From: Modestobacter marinus
Lineage (GTDB): Bacteria > Actinomycetota > Actinomycetes > Mycobacteriales > Geodermatophilaceae
NCBI RefSeq assembly: GCF_011758655.1
Contig: NZ_JAAMPA010000001.1
Coordinates: forward strand, 3,224,001 to 3,288,000
Direction: 5' to 3'
DNA: 64,000 nucleotides
In this document: positions 52,350 through 62,265 of the stretch, piece after piece
Layout of the letters: every line of letters starts with the position of its first letter
Position numbering within the stretch: the stretch's first letter is position 1
The notes under the pieces: model-generated
Database searches by the model: none
Told to the model about the DNA's origin: nothing
Seen by the model: only the letters and a program-made list of their open reading frames with translations
Program-made: the position numbers and the translations under genes

Positions 52350-54763
52350 GCACCGACACCGCACCCGAGGCACCGGCCGGCAGCGGCGACGAGGCCGACA
52401 ACGTCCGCTGGTTCGCCGAGCTGGGGCTGGGCGACCTGGAGGTCGTGGGCGGCAAGAACGCCTCGCTGGGCGAGATGATCTCCCACCTGGCCGACGCCGG
52501 GGTCAGCGTCCCCGACGGCTTCGCCACGACGGCCGCGGCCTACCAGCGCTTCCTCGGCGACACCGGGCTGGCCGCCCGGATCGCCGACCGGCTGCGCACG
52601 CTGGACACCGACGACGTCCGGGCGCTGTCCGCCGCCGGCACGGAGATCCGCCGGGCGGTGGTCGAGCAGCCGTTCCCGCCGGCGCTGGAGGCCGACATCC
52701 GGACCGCCTACGAGCGCCTGGCCGGGGACGACGCCGAGGCCTCCTTCGCGGTGCGGTCCAGCGCCACGGCCGAGGACCTCCCCGACGCCTCCTTCGCCGG
52801 CCAGCAGGAGACGTTCCTCAACGTCCGCGGCATCGACGCGGTGCTGCAGGCCGTCCGCGAGGTCTACGCCTCGCTCTACAACGACCGGGCCATCGCCTAC
52901 CGCGTGCACCACGGCTTCGACCACGAGTCGGTGTCGCTGTCGGCGGGCGTGCAGCGGATGGTCCGCTCGGACGTCGGGGCGTCGGGCGTGCTGTTCACCA
53001 TGGACACCGAGTCCGGCTTCCGGGACGCCGTCTTCATCACCTCGGCCTACGGGCTGGGCGAGGGCGTCGTGCAGGGGGCGGTCAACCCGGACGAGTTCTA
53101 CGTCTACAAGCCCGCCCTGCGGGCCGGGCGGCCCGCCGTCCTCAAGCGCGGCGTGGGGGAGAAGGCCACCAAGATGGTCTACACCTCCTCCGCCGAGGTC
53201 GGCCGGACGACGGAGTTCGTCGACGTCGACCCCGCCGACCGCCGGAAGCTCTCGCTCACCGACGACGAGGTGCTCGAGCTGGCCCGCCAGGCGCTCAAGA
53301 TCGAGGAGCACTACGGCCGGCCGATGGACATCGAGTGGGGCAAGGACGGCCGCACCGGTGAGCTGATGATCCTGCAGGCCCGCCCGGAGACGGTGCAGTC
53401 CCGCGCCGGCACCACCTCCGAGCGCTACCGGCTCACCGGCACCGGGGACGTCGTGGTCGAGGGGCGGGCGATCGGGCAGAAGATCGGCGCCGGCGCGGTC
53501 CGGGTGCTCGGCGACCTCGACGAGATGGACTCCTTCACCCCCGGCGACGTGCTGGTCGCGGACATGACCGACCCGGACTGGGAACCGATCATGAAGCGGG
53601 CCTCGGCGATCGTGACCGACCGCGGCGGCCGTACCTGCCACGCGGCGATCATCGCCCGCGAGCTGGGCATCCCCGCCGTCGTCGGCACCGGCACCGCGAC
53701 CCGGGCCCTGCACGACGGCGACCCGGTCACCGTCTCCTGCGCCGAGGGCGACACCGGCCTGGTCTACGCCGGGGAGGTGGGCTTCGAGGTCGCCGAGACC
53801 GAGCTGGAGGCCATGCCGGAGATCCCCACCAAGATCATGATGAACGTGGGGACGCCGGAGCAGGCCTTCGCCTTCTCCCGGCTGCCGCACGCCGGCGTCG
53901 GGCTGGCCCGGCTGGAGTTCGTGATCAACCGGCAGATCGGCATCCACCCCCGCGCGCTGCTGGAGCTGGAGACCCTCGAGCCGGAGCTCGCGGCGGAGAT
54001 CACCGAGCGGATCGCCGCCTACCCCTCGGCACGGGACTTCTTCGTGCAGCGGGTCGCCGAGGGCGTCTCGATGATCGCGGCGGCGTTCGCGCCGGAGCCG
54101 GTGATCGTGCGGATGAGCGACTTCAAGTCCAACGAGTACGCCAACCTGCTCGGCGGCGAGCGCTACGAGCCGCACGAGGAGAACCCGATGCTCGGCTACC
54201 GCGGGGCGTCGCGGTACCTGTCGGCCGACTTCGCCGACTGCTTCGCCATGGAGTGCGAGGCGCTCCGGTACGTCCGGGACGAGATGGGCCTGACCAACGT
54301 CAAGATCATGATCCCGTTCGTCCGGACGGTGGCGGAGATCGAGGGCGTCGTCGCCCTGCTCGGCGAGCACGGCCTGCGCCGCGGCGAGAACGACCTGTCG
54401 GTGGTGATGATGTGCGAGCTGCCGTCCAACGCGCTGCTGGCCGGGGAGTTCCTCGAGCACGTCGACGGGTTCTCCATCGGCTCCAACGACATGACCCAGC
54501 TGGTGCTGGGCCTGGACCGCGACTCCAGCCTGGTGGCCGGCAGCTTCGACGAGCGGAACCCCGCCGTCCTGGCGGTGCTGGAGATGGCGATCAAGGCCTG
54601 CCTGGAGCGCGGAAAGTACGTCGGCATCTGCGGGCAGGGCCCCAGTGACCACCCCGATCTGGCCGAGTGGCTCGTCGCGCAGGGGATCGAGTCGATGTCG
54701 CTGAACCCGGACACCGTCGTCGACACCTGGCTGCACCTCGCCCGGACGTCGCGCCCGGCCTGA
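52346..54763 (+). CDS. ppsA: Phosphoenolpyruvate synthase
   Basis: An 805-residue enzyme making PEP from pyruvate, ATP and water for gluconeogenesis. N-terminal ATP-grasp domain (20-360) begins [12 protein letters not shown]. The phosphohistidine domain has [14 protein letters not shown] with His432. The C-terminal PEP/pyruvate barrel ends with [11 protein letters not shown] (catalytic Cys762). The neighbouring Thr in GRTCHA (before the His) is the residue that PpsR phosphorylates in known systems. It overlaps the ppsR stop by 4 bp and is the last gene before the convergent ATPase. Confidence 0.96.
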   Translation: MSTDTAPEAPAGSGDEADNVRWFAELGLGDLEVVGGKNASLGEMISHLADAGVSVPDGFATTAAAYQRFLGDTGLAARIADRLRTLDTDDVRALSAAGTEIRRAVVEQPFPPALEADIRTAYERLAGDDAEASFAVRSSATAEDLPDASFAGQQETFLNVRGIDAVLQAVREVYASLYNDRAIAYRVHHGFDHESVSLSAGVQRMVRSDVGASGVLFTMDTESGFRDAVFITSAYGLGEGVVQGAVNPDEFYVYKPALRAGRPAVLKRGVGEKATKMVYTSSAEVGRTTEFVDVDPADRRKLSLTDDEVLELARQALKIEEHYGRPMDIEWGKDGRTGELMILQARPETVQSRAGTTSERYRLTGTGDVVVEGRAIGQKIGAGAVRVLGDLDEMDSFTPGDVLVADMTDPDWEPIMKRASAIVTDRGGRTCHAAIIARELGIPAVVGTGTATRALHDGDPVTVSCAEGDTGLVYAGEVGFEVAETELEAMPEIPTKIMMNVGTPEQAFAFSRLPHAGVGLARLEFVINRQIGIHPRALLELETLEPELAAEITERIAAYPSARDFFVQRVAEGVSMIAAAFAPEPVIVRMSDFKSNEYANLLGGERYEPHEENPMLGYRGASRYLSADFADCFAMECEALRYVRDEMGLTNVKIMIPFVRTVAEIEGVVALLGEHGLRRGENDLSVVMMCELPSNALLAGEFLEHVDGFSIGSNDMTQLVLGLDRDSSLVAGSFDERNPAVLAVLEMAIKACLERGKYVGICGQGPSDHPDLAEWLVAQGIESMSLNPDTVVDTWLHLARTSRPA

Positions 54764-54781
54764 CCGGGGCGGCGCCCGGGC

Positions 54782-55231
54782 TCAGGCGGTCGGGAGGAGG
54801 GCCGCCCAGACGTGCTTGCGGGGCCCGACGACGACCCAGCCCACCGTGGTCGACAGCCGGGCGATCAGGTGCAGACCCAGACCGCCCTGGGCCGGGTCGC
54901 GGTCGACGGCCGGCACGGGCGGACGGTCGGGGCGGGCGTCGCTGACGTCGATCAGCCAGCCCGCGCCGCACTCGTCGACCCGGACCTGCACGGGGGCGCC
55001 GCTGTGCCGCAGCCCGTTGGAGGCCAGCTCCTCGAAGGCCAGCAGCAGCCGGTCGACGTCGTCCTCGCCGGCGCCCCCGGGCCCGGCGTGGTCGGCGAGA
55101 CCGGCCCGGAGGTCGTTGCGGGCCGACGTCAGCTCGGCCGGCCGGGTGATCTGCCAGCTCCAGCTGGTCCGGGGCGCGGTGACGGCGGGGAGCGGGCGCT
55201 GCACCCAGGGCCCGGGCGGTTCGGTGCTCAT
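54782..55231 (-). CDS. Anti-sigma-like HATPase (RsbW/SpoIIAB fold), copy 1
   Basis: A 149-residue single-domain GHKL ATPase. Visible boxes: N-box FEELASNGLRHSG (57-80 region), Asp in LIDVSDARPDRPP and the glycine box GGLGLHLIARL. There is no membrane segment or His phosphoacceptor. Such proteins bind sigma factors or anti-anti-sigma factors and phosphorylate the latter. ATG 55231 is used. It is the downstream member of a tandem pair; its twin lies 113 bp upstream and the PP2C gene diverges beyond. A sigma-factor partner is not in the window. Confidence 0.87.
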   Translation of the reverse strand: MSTEPPGPWVQRPLPAVTAPRTSWSWQITRPAELTSARNDLRAGLADHAGPGGAGEDDVDRLLLAFEELASNGLRHSGAPVQVRVDECGAGWLIDVSDARPDRPPVPAVDRDPAQGGLGLHLIARLSTTVGWVVVGPRKHVWAALLPTA

Positions 55232-55343
55232 CGCTCCCACGTGGCGTCGAGGAGTCCAGGGCGCGGGCCCGGCGAGCAGCACATGCCCCGTCCATCGGCA
55301 GCCGGACCGCGGGGGGTGACGGCCACGGCGGGGGACACCGGCA

Positions 55344-55784
55344 TCAGGGGGTGGTCAGGCAGGCCCACACGTGCTTGCGCGCCCCCGCCACCACCCAGCC
55401 GTGCGCCGCCGCGAGCCGGGCGATCAGGTGCAGGCCCAGCCCCCCGTACGCGGGGTCGCGCCCCACGGCCGGCACCGGCGGGCGGTCGGGGCGGGCGTCG
55501 CTGACGTCGATGAGCCAGCCCGAGGGGCACCCGGTCACCACCACGACGACCGGCTGGCCGCTGTGCCGCAGGCCGTTGGAGGCCAGCTCCTCGAAGGTCA
55601 GCAGCAGCCGGTCGACGTCGTCGGCCTCGGCGCCCGGCGGCAGCCCGTCGCCGGCCAGGTCGTCGCGGAGTGCGCCGCGGGCCGCGGTGAGCTGCGCCGG
55701 ACGGTCGATCTCCCAGCGCCACGTCCGGCCGGCTCGGTCGCCGAGGTCCGGCAGCGGGGTCTCCTGCCAGGGCTGGGTGCTCAT
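55344..55784 (-). CDS. Anti-sigma-like HATPase (RsbW/SpoIIAB fold), copy 2
   Basis: A 146-residue paralogue of copy 1. The same text recurs almost unchanged: DDVDRLLL-FEELASNGLRHSG, GWLIDVSDARPDRPPVPAV, GGLGLHLIARL and RKHVWA. The N-terminal 40 residues differ, which suggests different partner specificity. ATG 55784 is used, with no strong ribosome site upstream. DNA identity with copy 1 is long and exact in two stretches, so the duplication is recent or kept alike by gene conversion. A PP2C phosphatase gene begins 208 bp away on the other strand. Confidence 0.87.
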   Translation of the reverse strand: MSTQPWQETPLPDLGDRAGRTWRWEIDRPAQLTAARGALRDDLAGDGLPPGAEADDVDRLLLTFEELASNGLRHSGQPVVVVVTGCPSGWLIDVSDARPDRPPVPAVGRDPAYGGLGLHLIARLAAAHGWVVAGARKHVWACLTTP

Positions 55785-55991
55785 CTGCTCCGTCGCGTCC
55801 GTGGGGGCCTCTTCTCGGCCAGTGCCCCCAGAGGACCACAGGAGTCGTGCGGGCGCTGACCGGAGCGGCGTGGCCACCCGGCCGCGGGCCCGCCCTCCGG
55901 CGCCCGAGGGGCACCGGAAGGGCGATCTGCCCCGTACAGTCGGCTGGCCATCGGGACGTGCGGCGTCGTGTCCCCGCCACGGAAGGGACAC

Positions 55992-58535
55992 GTGCCCAGC
56001 TCACTCCCGCCTGCTCCGGCAGTGCCGGCCGGGTCCGACCCGGCATTCGAACGCTTCGCCCGGCTGGTCCGGCGGCAGCTGCGCGTGCCCGTGGCGCTGG
56101 TCACCTTCGTCTCGGCCGACGAGCAGGTGTTCCCGGGCGCCCTGGGGCTGTCCGAGCCCTGGCAGTCCACCCGCCGCACGCCGCTGAGCCACTCCTTCTG
56201 CCAGCACGTCGTGCGCTCGGCCGAGCCGCTGGTCGTCTCCGACGCCCGCCTCGACCCCCTGGTCGCCGACAACCTGGCCATCCCCGACCTGGGCGTCATC
56301 GCCTACGCCGGCATCCCGCTGACCGACGCCGACGGGCGCGTGGTCGGGTCGCTGTGCGCCATCGACAGCCGCCCGCGCGAGTGGTCCGAGGACGACCTGG
56401 CGGTGCTGGTCGACCTGGCCGGTGCGTGCAGCTCGGAGTTCCAGCTGCGCAGCGCGCAGCGCCGGGCGGCGGACGCCGGTGCGCTGGCCGAGGAGTCCTC
56501 GGCGGAGACGCGGCGGCTGCTGGCCGACCAGGAGATCGACCGGTCCCGGTGGGCGCTGGCGCTGCAGGCAGGCCGGGTCGGCACGTTCGACCTGGACCTC
56601 GCGACCGGCGAGCTCGCGGTGGACGACCGGCTGCTCGAGCTGTCCGGGATGACCCGGGCCGGGTTCAGCGGTCGCCCCGAGGACGTCTACGCCCACGTGC
56701 ACCCCGACGAGCTCCCCGACGTCGTCGCCCGGGTCCAGCGGGCGATCCGGACCGGCGGCGCCTACGACGCGGAGTACCGGGTCGTCCTCCCCGACGGGGC
56801 GGAGCGGTGGGTGTCCGCCCACGGGCAGGTGGCGGGCGGCGAGGACGGCACCTCGGCGCGCCTCGTGGGCGTCGTGCACGACACCACCGCCCGGCGCCGG
56901 AGCCTGGAGCTCGCGGTGCAGACCCTGGAGTCGATGGCCGTCGGCTACCTGGCGATGGACGGCGACGGGCGGGTCAGCTACGTCAACGGGGAGGCCGAGC
57001 GCGCCCTCGGCCGCCCGCGGGTCGAGCTGGTCGGCGGCGTCGTCTGGGAGCTGTTCCCGGCGACGCTGGGCACCGCCTTCGAGGCCGGCTACCGCAGGGC
57101 CGCCGAGACCGGCCGGCCGTGCACCTTCGACGCCTGGTACCCCGAGCCGCTCAACGCCTGGTACGAGGTGCGGGCGAACCCCGAGCACGGCGGGGTCGCG
57201 CTGTACTTCACCGACATCACCGAGCGGGTGCGCGTGCAGCAGCGCAGCGACCTGCTGGGGGAGGTGTCCCGCGAGCTGAACAGCATGCTGGACCCCGAGC
57301 AGGCGGTCGCCCGGCTGGCCCGCCTGGTCGTGCCGGCCCTCGCCGACTGGTGCGTGGTCACGCTCGTCGACGACGACCAGCAGGCCGGCAGCCGTCGGGG
57401 CCTGCGCGACGTCGGCTGGTGGCACGCCGACCCGGCGCTGCTCCCGGTCGTGGAGGCCTACGCCCGCGAGCGCATCCCGGCCCTGAAGGACACGTCCTTC
57501 GTCAGCCGGGTGCTCGTGACCGGGCGCCCCGCCACGGTCCCCGCGGAGGCCACCGAGCGGATCCAGGCCGTGCTGCTGCCCGGCCGGGCGCACGACCTCC
57601 TCGGTGAGCTGACCCCGGAGTCCTTCGCCATCCTCCCGCTGCCTGGCCGCGACCGGACCGTGGGCCTGCTGAGCCTCTTCAACGGCGGGGCCCGGGCGCC
57701 GATCTCGGCGGCCGAGCTGCAGGTGGCCGCTGACATCGCCGGCCGGGCCGGCCTGGCCCTGGACAACGCCCGGCTGTACCGGCAGCAGCGGCAGCTGGCG
57801 GAGGGCCTGCAGCGGTCCCTGCTGACCGGGCCCGCCGTCCCCGACCACGTCCAGATCGTCGTCCGCTACACCCCGGCCGCAGAGGCGGCGCAGGTCGGCG
57901 GGGACTGGTACGACGCCTTCGTGCAGCCCGGCGGCAGCACGATCGTCACCATCGGTGACGTGCTCGGCCACAACACCGAGGCCGCCGCCGCCATGGGCCA
58001 GCTGCGCTCGATGCTGCGCGCGATCGCCGTCACCACCGACGCCCGCCCCGCCGAGGTGCTGACGCGGGTGGACGAGGCGATGGCCACCCTGCAGACCCGG
58101 ACGAACGCGACCGCCGTCGTGCTGCGCCTGGAGCAGACTGCGGAGCAGGCCCAGCGGGGCACCAGCACCGTCCGCTGGTCCAACGCCGGGCACCTGCCGC
58201 CGATGGTGATCGCCCCCGACGGCACGGTGCTGTCGCTGAGCGCGCCGCGGGCGGACCTGCTGCTCGGGGTCGACGACACCGCCCAGCGGCGGGAGCGGGA
58301 GGTCGCCCTCGACCCGGACGCGGTGCTGCTGCTCTACACCGACGGCCTGGTCGAGCGGCGCGACTCCGACCTCGACGCCGGCCTCGAGCGGCTGCGCGAC
58401 GCGCTGGCCGACCTCGCCGGGCTGGACCTCGAGGAGCTGTGCGACCAGCTGCTGGCCCGCCTGCTGCCGGACGACGTCGACGACGACGTCGCCCTGATCG
58501 CCCTCCGGCTGCGCCCGCACGGCCCCCCGGCCTGA
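55992..58535 (+). CDS. GAF-PAS-PAS-GAF-PP2C (SpoIIE/RsbU-type) phosphatase
   Basis: An 847-residue soluble sensor phosphatase. Order: GAF-like domain 20-155 (LVTFVSADEQVFPGALG), PAS about 185-300 (FDLDLATGELAVDDRLLELSG), PAS about 310-415, GAF about 425-585, then a PP2C/SpoIIE domain 600-847 with metal sites GGDWYD, GDVLGHN and DGLVERRDSD. This class dephosphorylates anti-anti-sigma factors to switch on a stress or general sigma factor. GTG 55992 has GGAAGGGAC upstream. It diverges from two anti-sigma-like ATPases and converges with the c-di-GMP gene (3 bp between stops). Confidence 0.93.
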   Translation: MPSSLPPAPAVPAGSDPAFERFARLVRRQLRVPVALVTFVSADEQVFPGALGLSEPWQSTRRTPLSHSFCQHVVRSAEPLVVSDARLDPLVADNLAIPDLGVIAYAGIPLTDADGRVVGSLCAIDSRPREWSEDDLAVLVDLAGACSSEFQLRSAQRRAADAGALAEESSAETRRLLADQEIDRSRWALALQAGRVGTFDLDLATGELAVDDRLLELSGMTRAGFSGRPEDVYAHVHPDELPDVVARVQRAIRTGGAYDAEYRVVLPDGAERWVSAHGQVAGGEDGTSARLVGVVHDTTARRRSLELAVQTLESMAVGYLAMDGDGRVSYVNGEAERALGRPRVELVGGVVWELFPATLGTAFEAGYRRAAETGRPCTFDAWYPEPLNAWYEVRANPEHGGVALYFTDITERVRVQQRSDLLGEVSRELNSMLDPEQAVARLARLVVPALADWCVVTLVDDDQQAGSRRGLRDVGWWHADPALLPVVEAYARERIPALKDTSFVSRVLVTGRPATVPAEATERIQAVLLPGRAHDLLGELTPESFAILPLPGRDRTVGLLSLFNGGARAPISAAELQVAADIAGRAGLALDNARLYRQQRQLAEGLQRSLLTGPAVPDHVQIVVRYTPAAEAAQVGGDWYDAFVQPGGSTIVTIGDVLGHNTEAAAAMGQLRSMLRAIAVTTDARPAEVLTRVDEAMATLQTRTNATAVVLRLEQTAEQAQRGTSTVRWSNAGHLPPMVIAPDGTVLSLSAPRADLLLGVDDTAQRREREVALDPDAVLLLYTDGLVERRDSDLDAGLERLRDALADLAGLDLEELCDQLLARLLPDDVDDDVALIALRLRPHGPPA

Positions 58536-58538
58536 GGG

Positions 58539-60812
58539 TCAGGCACCGGCGAAGGGCAGGAGCCGGGGCGGGAGGCCGCCCGTGCCCGCCGGCCAGGGCG
58601 CGCGGTCACCGCTGCGCGCCTTGGCCACGTACATGGCCGCGTCGGCCCGGGCGATGAGCGCCGCCGGCTCGTCGGCGTCCGCCGGGAAGACGGCCGCGCC
58701 GGAGCTGGCGCTGATCCGCAGCGTGGCCCCGGCCAGCTCGAGGACGTCGTCGAGGGCGGCGTCCAGGTGCTCCTGCACCCGGCGGACCATCTCCTCGGCC
58801 GGCGGCCGGCTGCCGTCGTCCGGCTGAGCGCCGCCGGCCGCGGGGAGCCCGGCCAGGACGACGAGGAACTCGTCGCCGCCGAGCCTGCCCAGCAGGTCAC
58901 CGGCGCGGACGGCGGAGCGCAGGCGGCCGGCGGCCCAGACGAGCGCGGCGTCGCCGACGGCGTGGCCGTGGTGGTCGTTGATCGTCTTGAAGTCGTCGAG
59001 GTCCAGCAGCACCGCCGCCACGCTGCCGCCGGTCCGGCGGGCCCGGCGCAGCTCCAGGTTCAGGTGCTCCAGCACGTGGGCCCGGTTGGGGAGCCCGGTG
59101 AGCTCGTCGTGGTGGGCCAGGTACGCCGTCCGTCGTTCCCGGTCGACCCGCGCGGTGACGTCCAGCTGACTGCCGATGAGGTGGGTGACCTCGCCGCTCC
59201 CGTCCCGGACGGCGCTGATGTGCAGCTCGTTCCAGAACGCCGAGCCGTCGCGCCGGTAGTTCAGCAGGACCGCGTCGACGTCCCGGCCGGCGACCAGCCG
59301 CCGCCCGATCGGGTGCACCTGGTTGCGGTCGGTGTCCGCCCCCTGCAGGAAGCGGCAGTTGCGGCCGAGCACCTCCTCCTCCGTGTAGCCGGTCATCCGC
59401 AGGAACGCCGCGTTCGCCCAGACCAGCGGGAGGTCGGGCAGGCGGGCGTCGGCGATGACGACCCCGTTGCTGGCGACCGAGACGGCCCGGAGCACCAGGT
59501 CCGGGAGGTCGGTCTCGGCGACCCGCGGCACCGGGCCGCCGGCGGCGACGGCGCGGGGCGCCGACGGCGTCGTCCCGGTGGTCGCCGGGCGGGTCCGCTC
59601 CAGCAGCATGCCGGCCGCCTCCAGCGCGCGCGGCCGGTCGTAGGTCAGCACGTAGTCCAGTCGCCGACCGCCCGTGCCGCCCGGCCCGGGCTCGTCCTCC
59701 GGCACCTCCCGGGCCGCCAGCGCCGCGGCGAAGTGCGGGCTGACCACCGTCACGACCCACTGGTCGGTGAGCGGGTCGCCCGCATCGAGGGCGGTGCCGA
59801 CCACGCCCGGGACGGGCTCGTCGGGCATCCCCGGTCCCGTCACGGCGGTCAGGGCGGTGAGGCGGCCGAGCGTCTCGTACCGGCGGCGGGTGCGCCCGCT
59901 CATCAGGTCGGCGTGCTGGAAGTTCGCGAGGACGACGGTCTGCTCGTCCAGCAGGAGCGCCTGGCGCTCGATCTGGCGGGTCATCGAGGCCAGCAGCGGC
60001 ACGCCGGCGCGCTGGGCGTCCGAGGCGGCGGCGAGGACCGCGTACGGGGTGGCCGGACCGGACCCGTCGTCGCCCCGCGCCGGGGTGACCGGCCGCAGCG
60101 GCAGGGCGCGCATGCCGGTCGCCGGCAGGGCCCCGGGGCGCCCGAACATCCAGCCCTGACCGAGGCGTGCCCCCATCGCCAGCGCGCGGTCCAGGTGCTC
60201 CTGGGTCTCGATGCCCTCGGCCAGCACGAGCGCGCCGGAGCGCTCGGCGTCGGCCCGGACGGCGTTGACCACGGTGGCGGCCTGCAGGCTGGTGTGGCCG
60301 CGCACCAGGGCCAGGTCGAGCTTGATCACGTCCGGCCGCAGGAACGAGATCAGGGCGAGCCCGGCCGGCTCGGCGCCGACGTCGTCCAGCGCCACCCGCC
60401 AGCCGACCTCGCGCACGCCCCGCACGCCGCGGACCAGGTCGGCCGGGCGTTCGAGCAGGTCCCGCTCGGTCACCTCCAGGACGACCTGCACCCCGGCCGG
60501 GACCAGCTCGGCGAGGGCGGCCAGGTCGGCCGGGGACAGGGTGGACAGCGTGGCCGGCTCGATGTTGACGAACAGCGTGGCCGGCTGCTCGGCGCCGGCG
60601 ACCCCGGACAGCGCGGCGCGCAGACAGGCGGCGTCCAGCGCGGCCGTCGTCCCGTCGAGGGCGGCCGCGGCGAACAGCTCGCCCGGGGACTCCAGCGGCC
60701 CGGGCTCCCCTCGGGACAGCGCCTCCACCGCCACCAGTGCGCCGTCGGACAGGTCGACGATCGGCTGGAACAGCGACCGCACGGTGTGCCCGCGGCGCAC
60801 CCGTGGCGTCAT
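58539..60812 (-). CDS. EAL-DICT-LOV-GGDEF c-di-GMP protein with blue-light LOV domain
   Basis: A 757-residue cytosolic protein. EAL domain 10-240: Glu30 in VEALSRG, LEVTER, ALDDVGAE, IKLD and AEGIETQ are kept, so phosphodiesterase activity is plausible. DICT domain about 265-390 (LLASMTRQIERQALLLDEQ, then VVLANFQHAD). LOV-type PAS about 440-545 has GRNCRFLQG, with flavin-adduct Cys486. GGDEF domain about 560-740 has RLGGDEF at 643-649 intact, a likely cyclase. So c-di-GMP may be made and broken under blue-light control. ATG 60812 used. Confidence 0.93.
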   Translation of the reverse strand: MTPRVRRGHTVRSLFQPIVDLSDGALVAVEALSRGEPGPLESPGELFAAAALDGTTAALDAACLRAALSGVAGAEQPATLFVNIEPATLSTLSPADLAALAELVPAGVQVVLEVTERDLLERPADLVRGVRGVREVGWRVALDDVGAEPAGLALISFLRPDVIKLDLALVRGHTSLQAATVVNAVRADAERSGALVLAEGIETQEHLDRALAMGARLGQGWMFGRPGALPATGMRALPLRPVTPARGDDGSGPATPYAVLAAASDAQRAGVPLLASMTRQIERQALLLDEQTVVLANFQHADLMSGRTRRRYETLGRLTALTAVTGPGMPDEPVPGVVGTALDAGDPLTDQWVVTVVSPHFAAALAAREVPEDEPGPGGTGGRRLDYVLTYDRPRALEAAGMLLERTRPATTGTTPSAPRAVAAGGPVPRVAETDLPDLVLRAVSVASNGVVIADARLPDLPLVWANAAFLRMTGYTEEEVLGRNCRFLQGADTDRNQVHPIGRRLVAGRDVDAVLLNYRRDGSAFWNELHISAVRDGSGEVTHLIGSQLDVTARVDRERRTAYLAHHDELTGLPNRAHVLEHLNLELRRARRTGGSVAAVLLDLDDFKTINDHHGHAVGDAALVWAAGRLRSAVRAGDLLGRLGGDEFLVVLAGLPAAGGAQPDDGSRPPAEEMVRRVQEHLDAALDDVLELAGATLRISASSGAAVFPADADEPAALIARADAAMYVAKARSGDRAPWPAGTGGLPPRLLPFAGA

Positions 60813-61035
60813 GCGCCGAGCCTCGCACGCCGGGCCGGTCGGCGCGGGTCCTGCGTCGCACCCGTCTCCGGGGTGGCCCGGGGCTCCGCCGGGCCGGCGC
60901 CGGAGTTCACCACCCCGAGGCACCCGGGATGCCGCCCGGACCCCCGGTTCCGGGATGCTGTGCTGGTCAGCCTCGCGCAGCGGGCGCGGCCCCGGCCGGG
61001 GTGCTGGCCAGTGACGAACGACGGAGGAGACCCCC

Positions 61036-62253
61036 ATGCCGGTTGACCAGTTGCTGGACGAGGCGACGCGGATCGCCGACGCGCTGCTCGACGTCCAGAC
61101 CCGGGTCAACGCCCAGATCGACGCCGCGCTGACCGACCTGCTGCCCGGGGTCCAGCAGCGGCTCGGCGCCGCACCCTCGGGAGACGTCGACGTGAGCGAC
61201 CTGGGGAACGCGCGGATCACCGGCCTGAGCGTCGTCGTCACCCCGGCCGCGGTGGCCACCGTCGTCCCGCTGTCGGCGGAGTCGGCCACCACGACCCGGG
61301 ACGCGCGTCGCGCCACGACCGCCATCGTCGGCGGGGCCGACGACCGGCTGGCCGTCATCGCCGGCCCCTGCTCGATCCACGACCCGGCCGCCGCCCTGGA
61401 GTACGCCGCCTTCCTCGCCGACATGCGGGCACGGCACGGTGCGGACCTGGAGATCCTGATGCGGACCTACACCGAGAAGCCGCGGACCGAGGTCGACTGG
61501 AAGGGCTTCGCCTACGACCCGTTCCTGGACGGCTCCAGCCGGATCAGCGTCGGCCTGGTCGCCACCCGGATGCTGATGGGCCGGATCACCGCGCTGGGCG
61601 TCCCGGTGGCCGCCGAGCCGCTGAACGCGCTCACCCCGCAGTACGTCGACGGGCTGGTCACCTACAACGGCGTCGGCGCCCGCAACGTCACCGACCAGAC
61701 CGCCCGGGAGCGCGTGTCCGGCTTCTCCTCCGTCGTCGGCTTCAAGAACTCGCCGGAGGGCAGCGTCGACGTGGCGATCCAGGCCGTGCTGACCGCGCGG
61801 GCGCCGCACGAGTTCCTCGGCGTCGATCACCACGGCGTGAGCGCCCAGCTGTCGACGACCGGCAACGACACCGGCCACGTCATCCTGCGGGGCGCCAAGG
61901 ACGGCCCCAACTACTCGGCCGCGCACATCGCCGCCACGAAGCGGGCGCTGGCCGCCCGCGGTCTGCCGGAGGTCGTGGTCGTCGACGCCTCGCACGGCAA
62001 CAGCCAGAAGGACCACCGCCGCCAGGTCGACGTCGTGCGCGACCTGGCCGGGCAGGTCGCCGGCGGCGAGCAGGCGATCCGCGGCGTGATGATCGAGAGC
62101 AACCTCGTGGCCGGGCGGCAGGACCTCGACCGCCGGCACCCCGAGCGCCTCGAGCACGGCAAGAGCGTCACCGACGCCTGCGTCGACCTCGGCACCACCG
62201 AGGAGCTGCTGGCGGAGCTGGCCGAGGCCTCCCGGGCGCGGCGCGCGGCCTGA
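61036..62253 (+). CDS. aroG: Class I 3-deoxy-7-phosphoheptulonate synthase (DAHP synthase, AroF/G/H type)
   Basis: A 405-residue enzyme joining PEP and erythrose 4-phosphate to start aromatic amino-acid synthesis. Family motifs: IAGPCSIHD, RTYTEKPRT, GARNVTDQ, VGFKNSPEG, VVDASHGNS with metal-ligand His, and GVMIESNL. The metal Cys is that of AGPCS. The N-terminal 70 residues are longer than E. coli AroG's and may hold regulatory contacts. Many actinomycetes rely on the class II enzyme instead; this is a class I member. ATG 61036 follows GGAGGAGA. It is convergent with an ACT-domain gene (12 bp). Confidence 0.93.
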   Translation: MPVDQLLDEATRIADALLDVQTRVNAQIDAALTDLLPGVQQRLGAAPSGDVDVSDLGNARITGLSVVVTPAAVATVVPLSAESATTTRDARRATTAIVGGADDRLAVIAGPCSIHDPAAALEYAAFLADMRARHGADLEILMRTYTEKPRTEVDWKGFAYDPFLDGSSRISVGLVATRMLMGRITALGVPVAAEPLNALTPQYVDGLVTYNGVGARNVTDQTARERVSGFSSVVGFKNSPEGSVDVAIQAVLTARAPHEFLGVDHHGVSAQLSTTGNDTGHVILRGAKDGPNYSAAHIAATKRALAARGLPEVVVVDASHGNSQKDHRRQVDVVRDLAGQVAGGEQAIRGVMIESNLVAGRQDLDRRHPERLEHGKSVTDACVDLGTTEELLAELAEASRARRAA

Positions 62254-62265
62254 CCGGCGGCGGCG

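Noticed and set aside
54924-55511. Identical DNA stretches considered as mobile-element repeats
   Set aside because: They fall in frame in two homologous ATPase genes, so gene duplication explains them.
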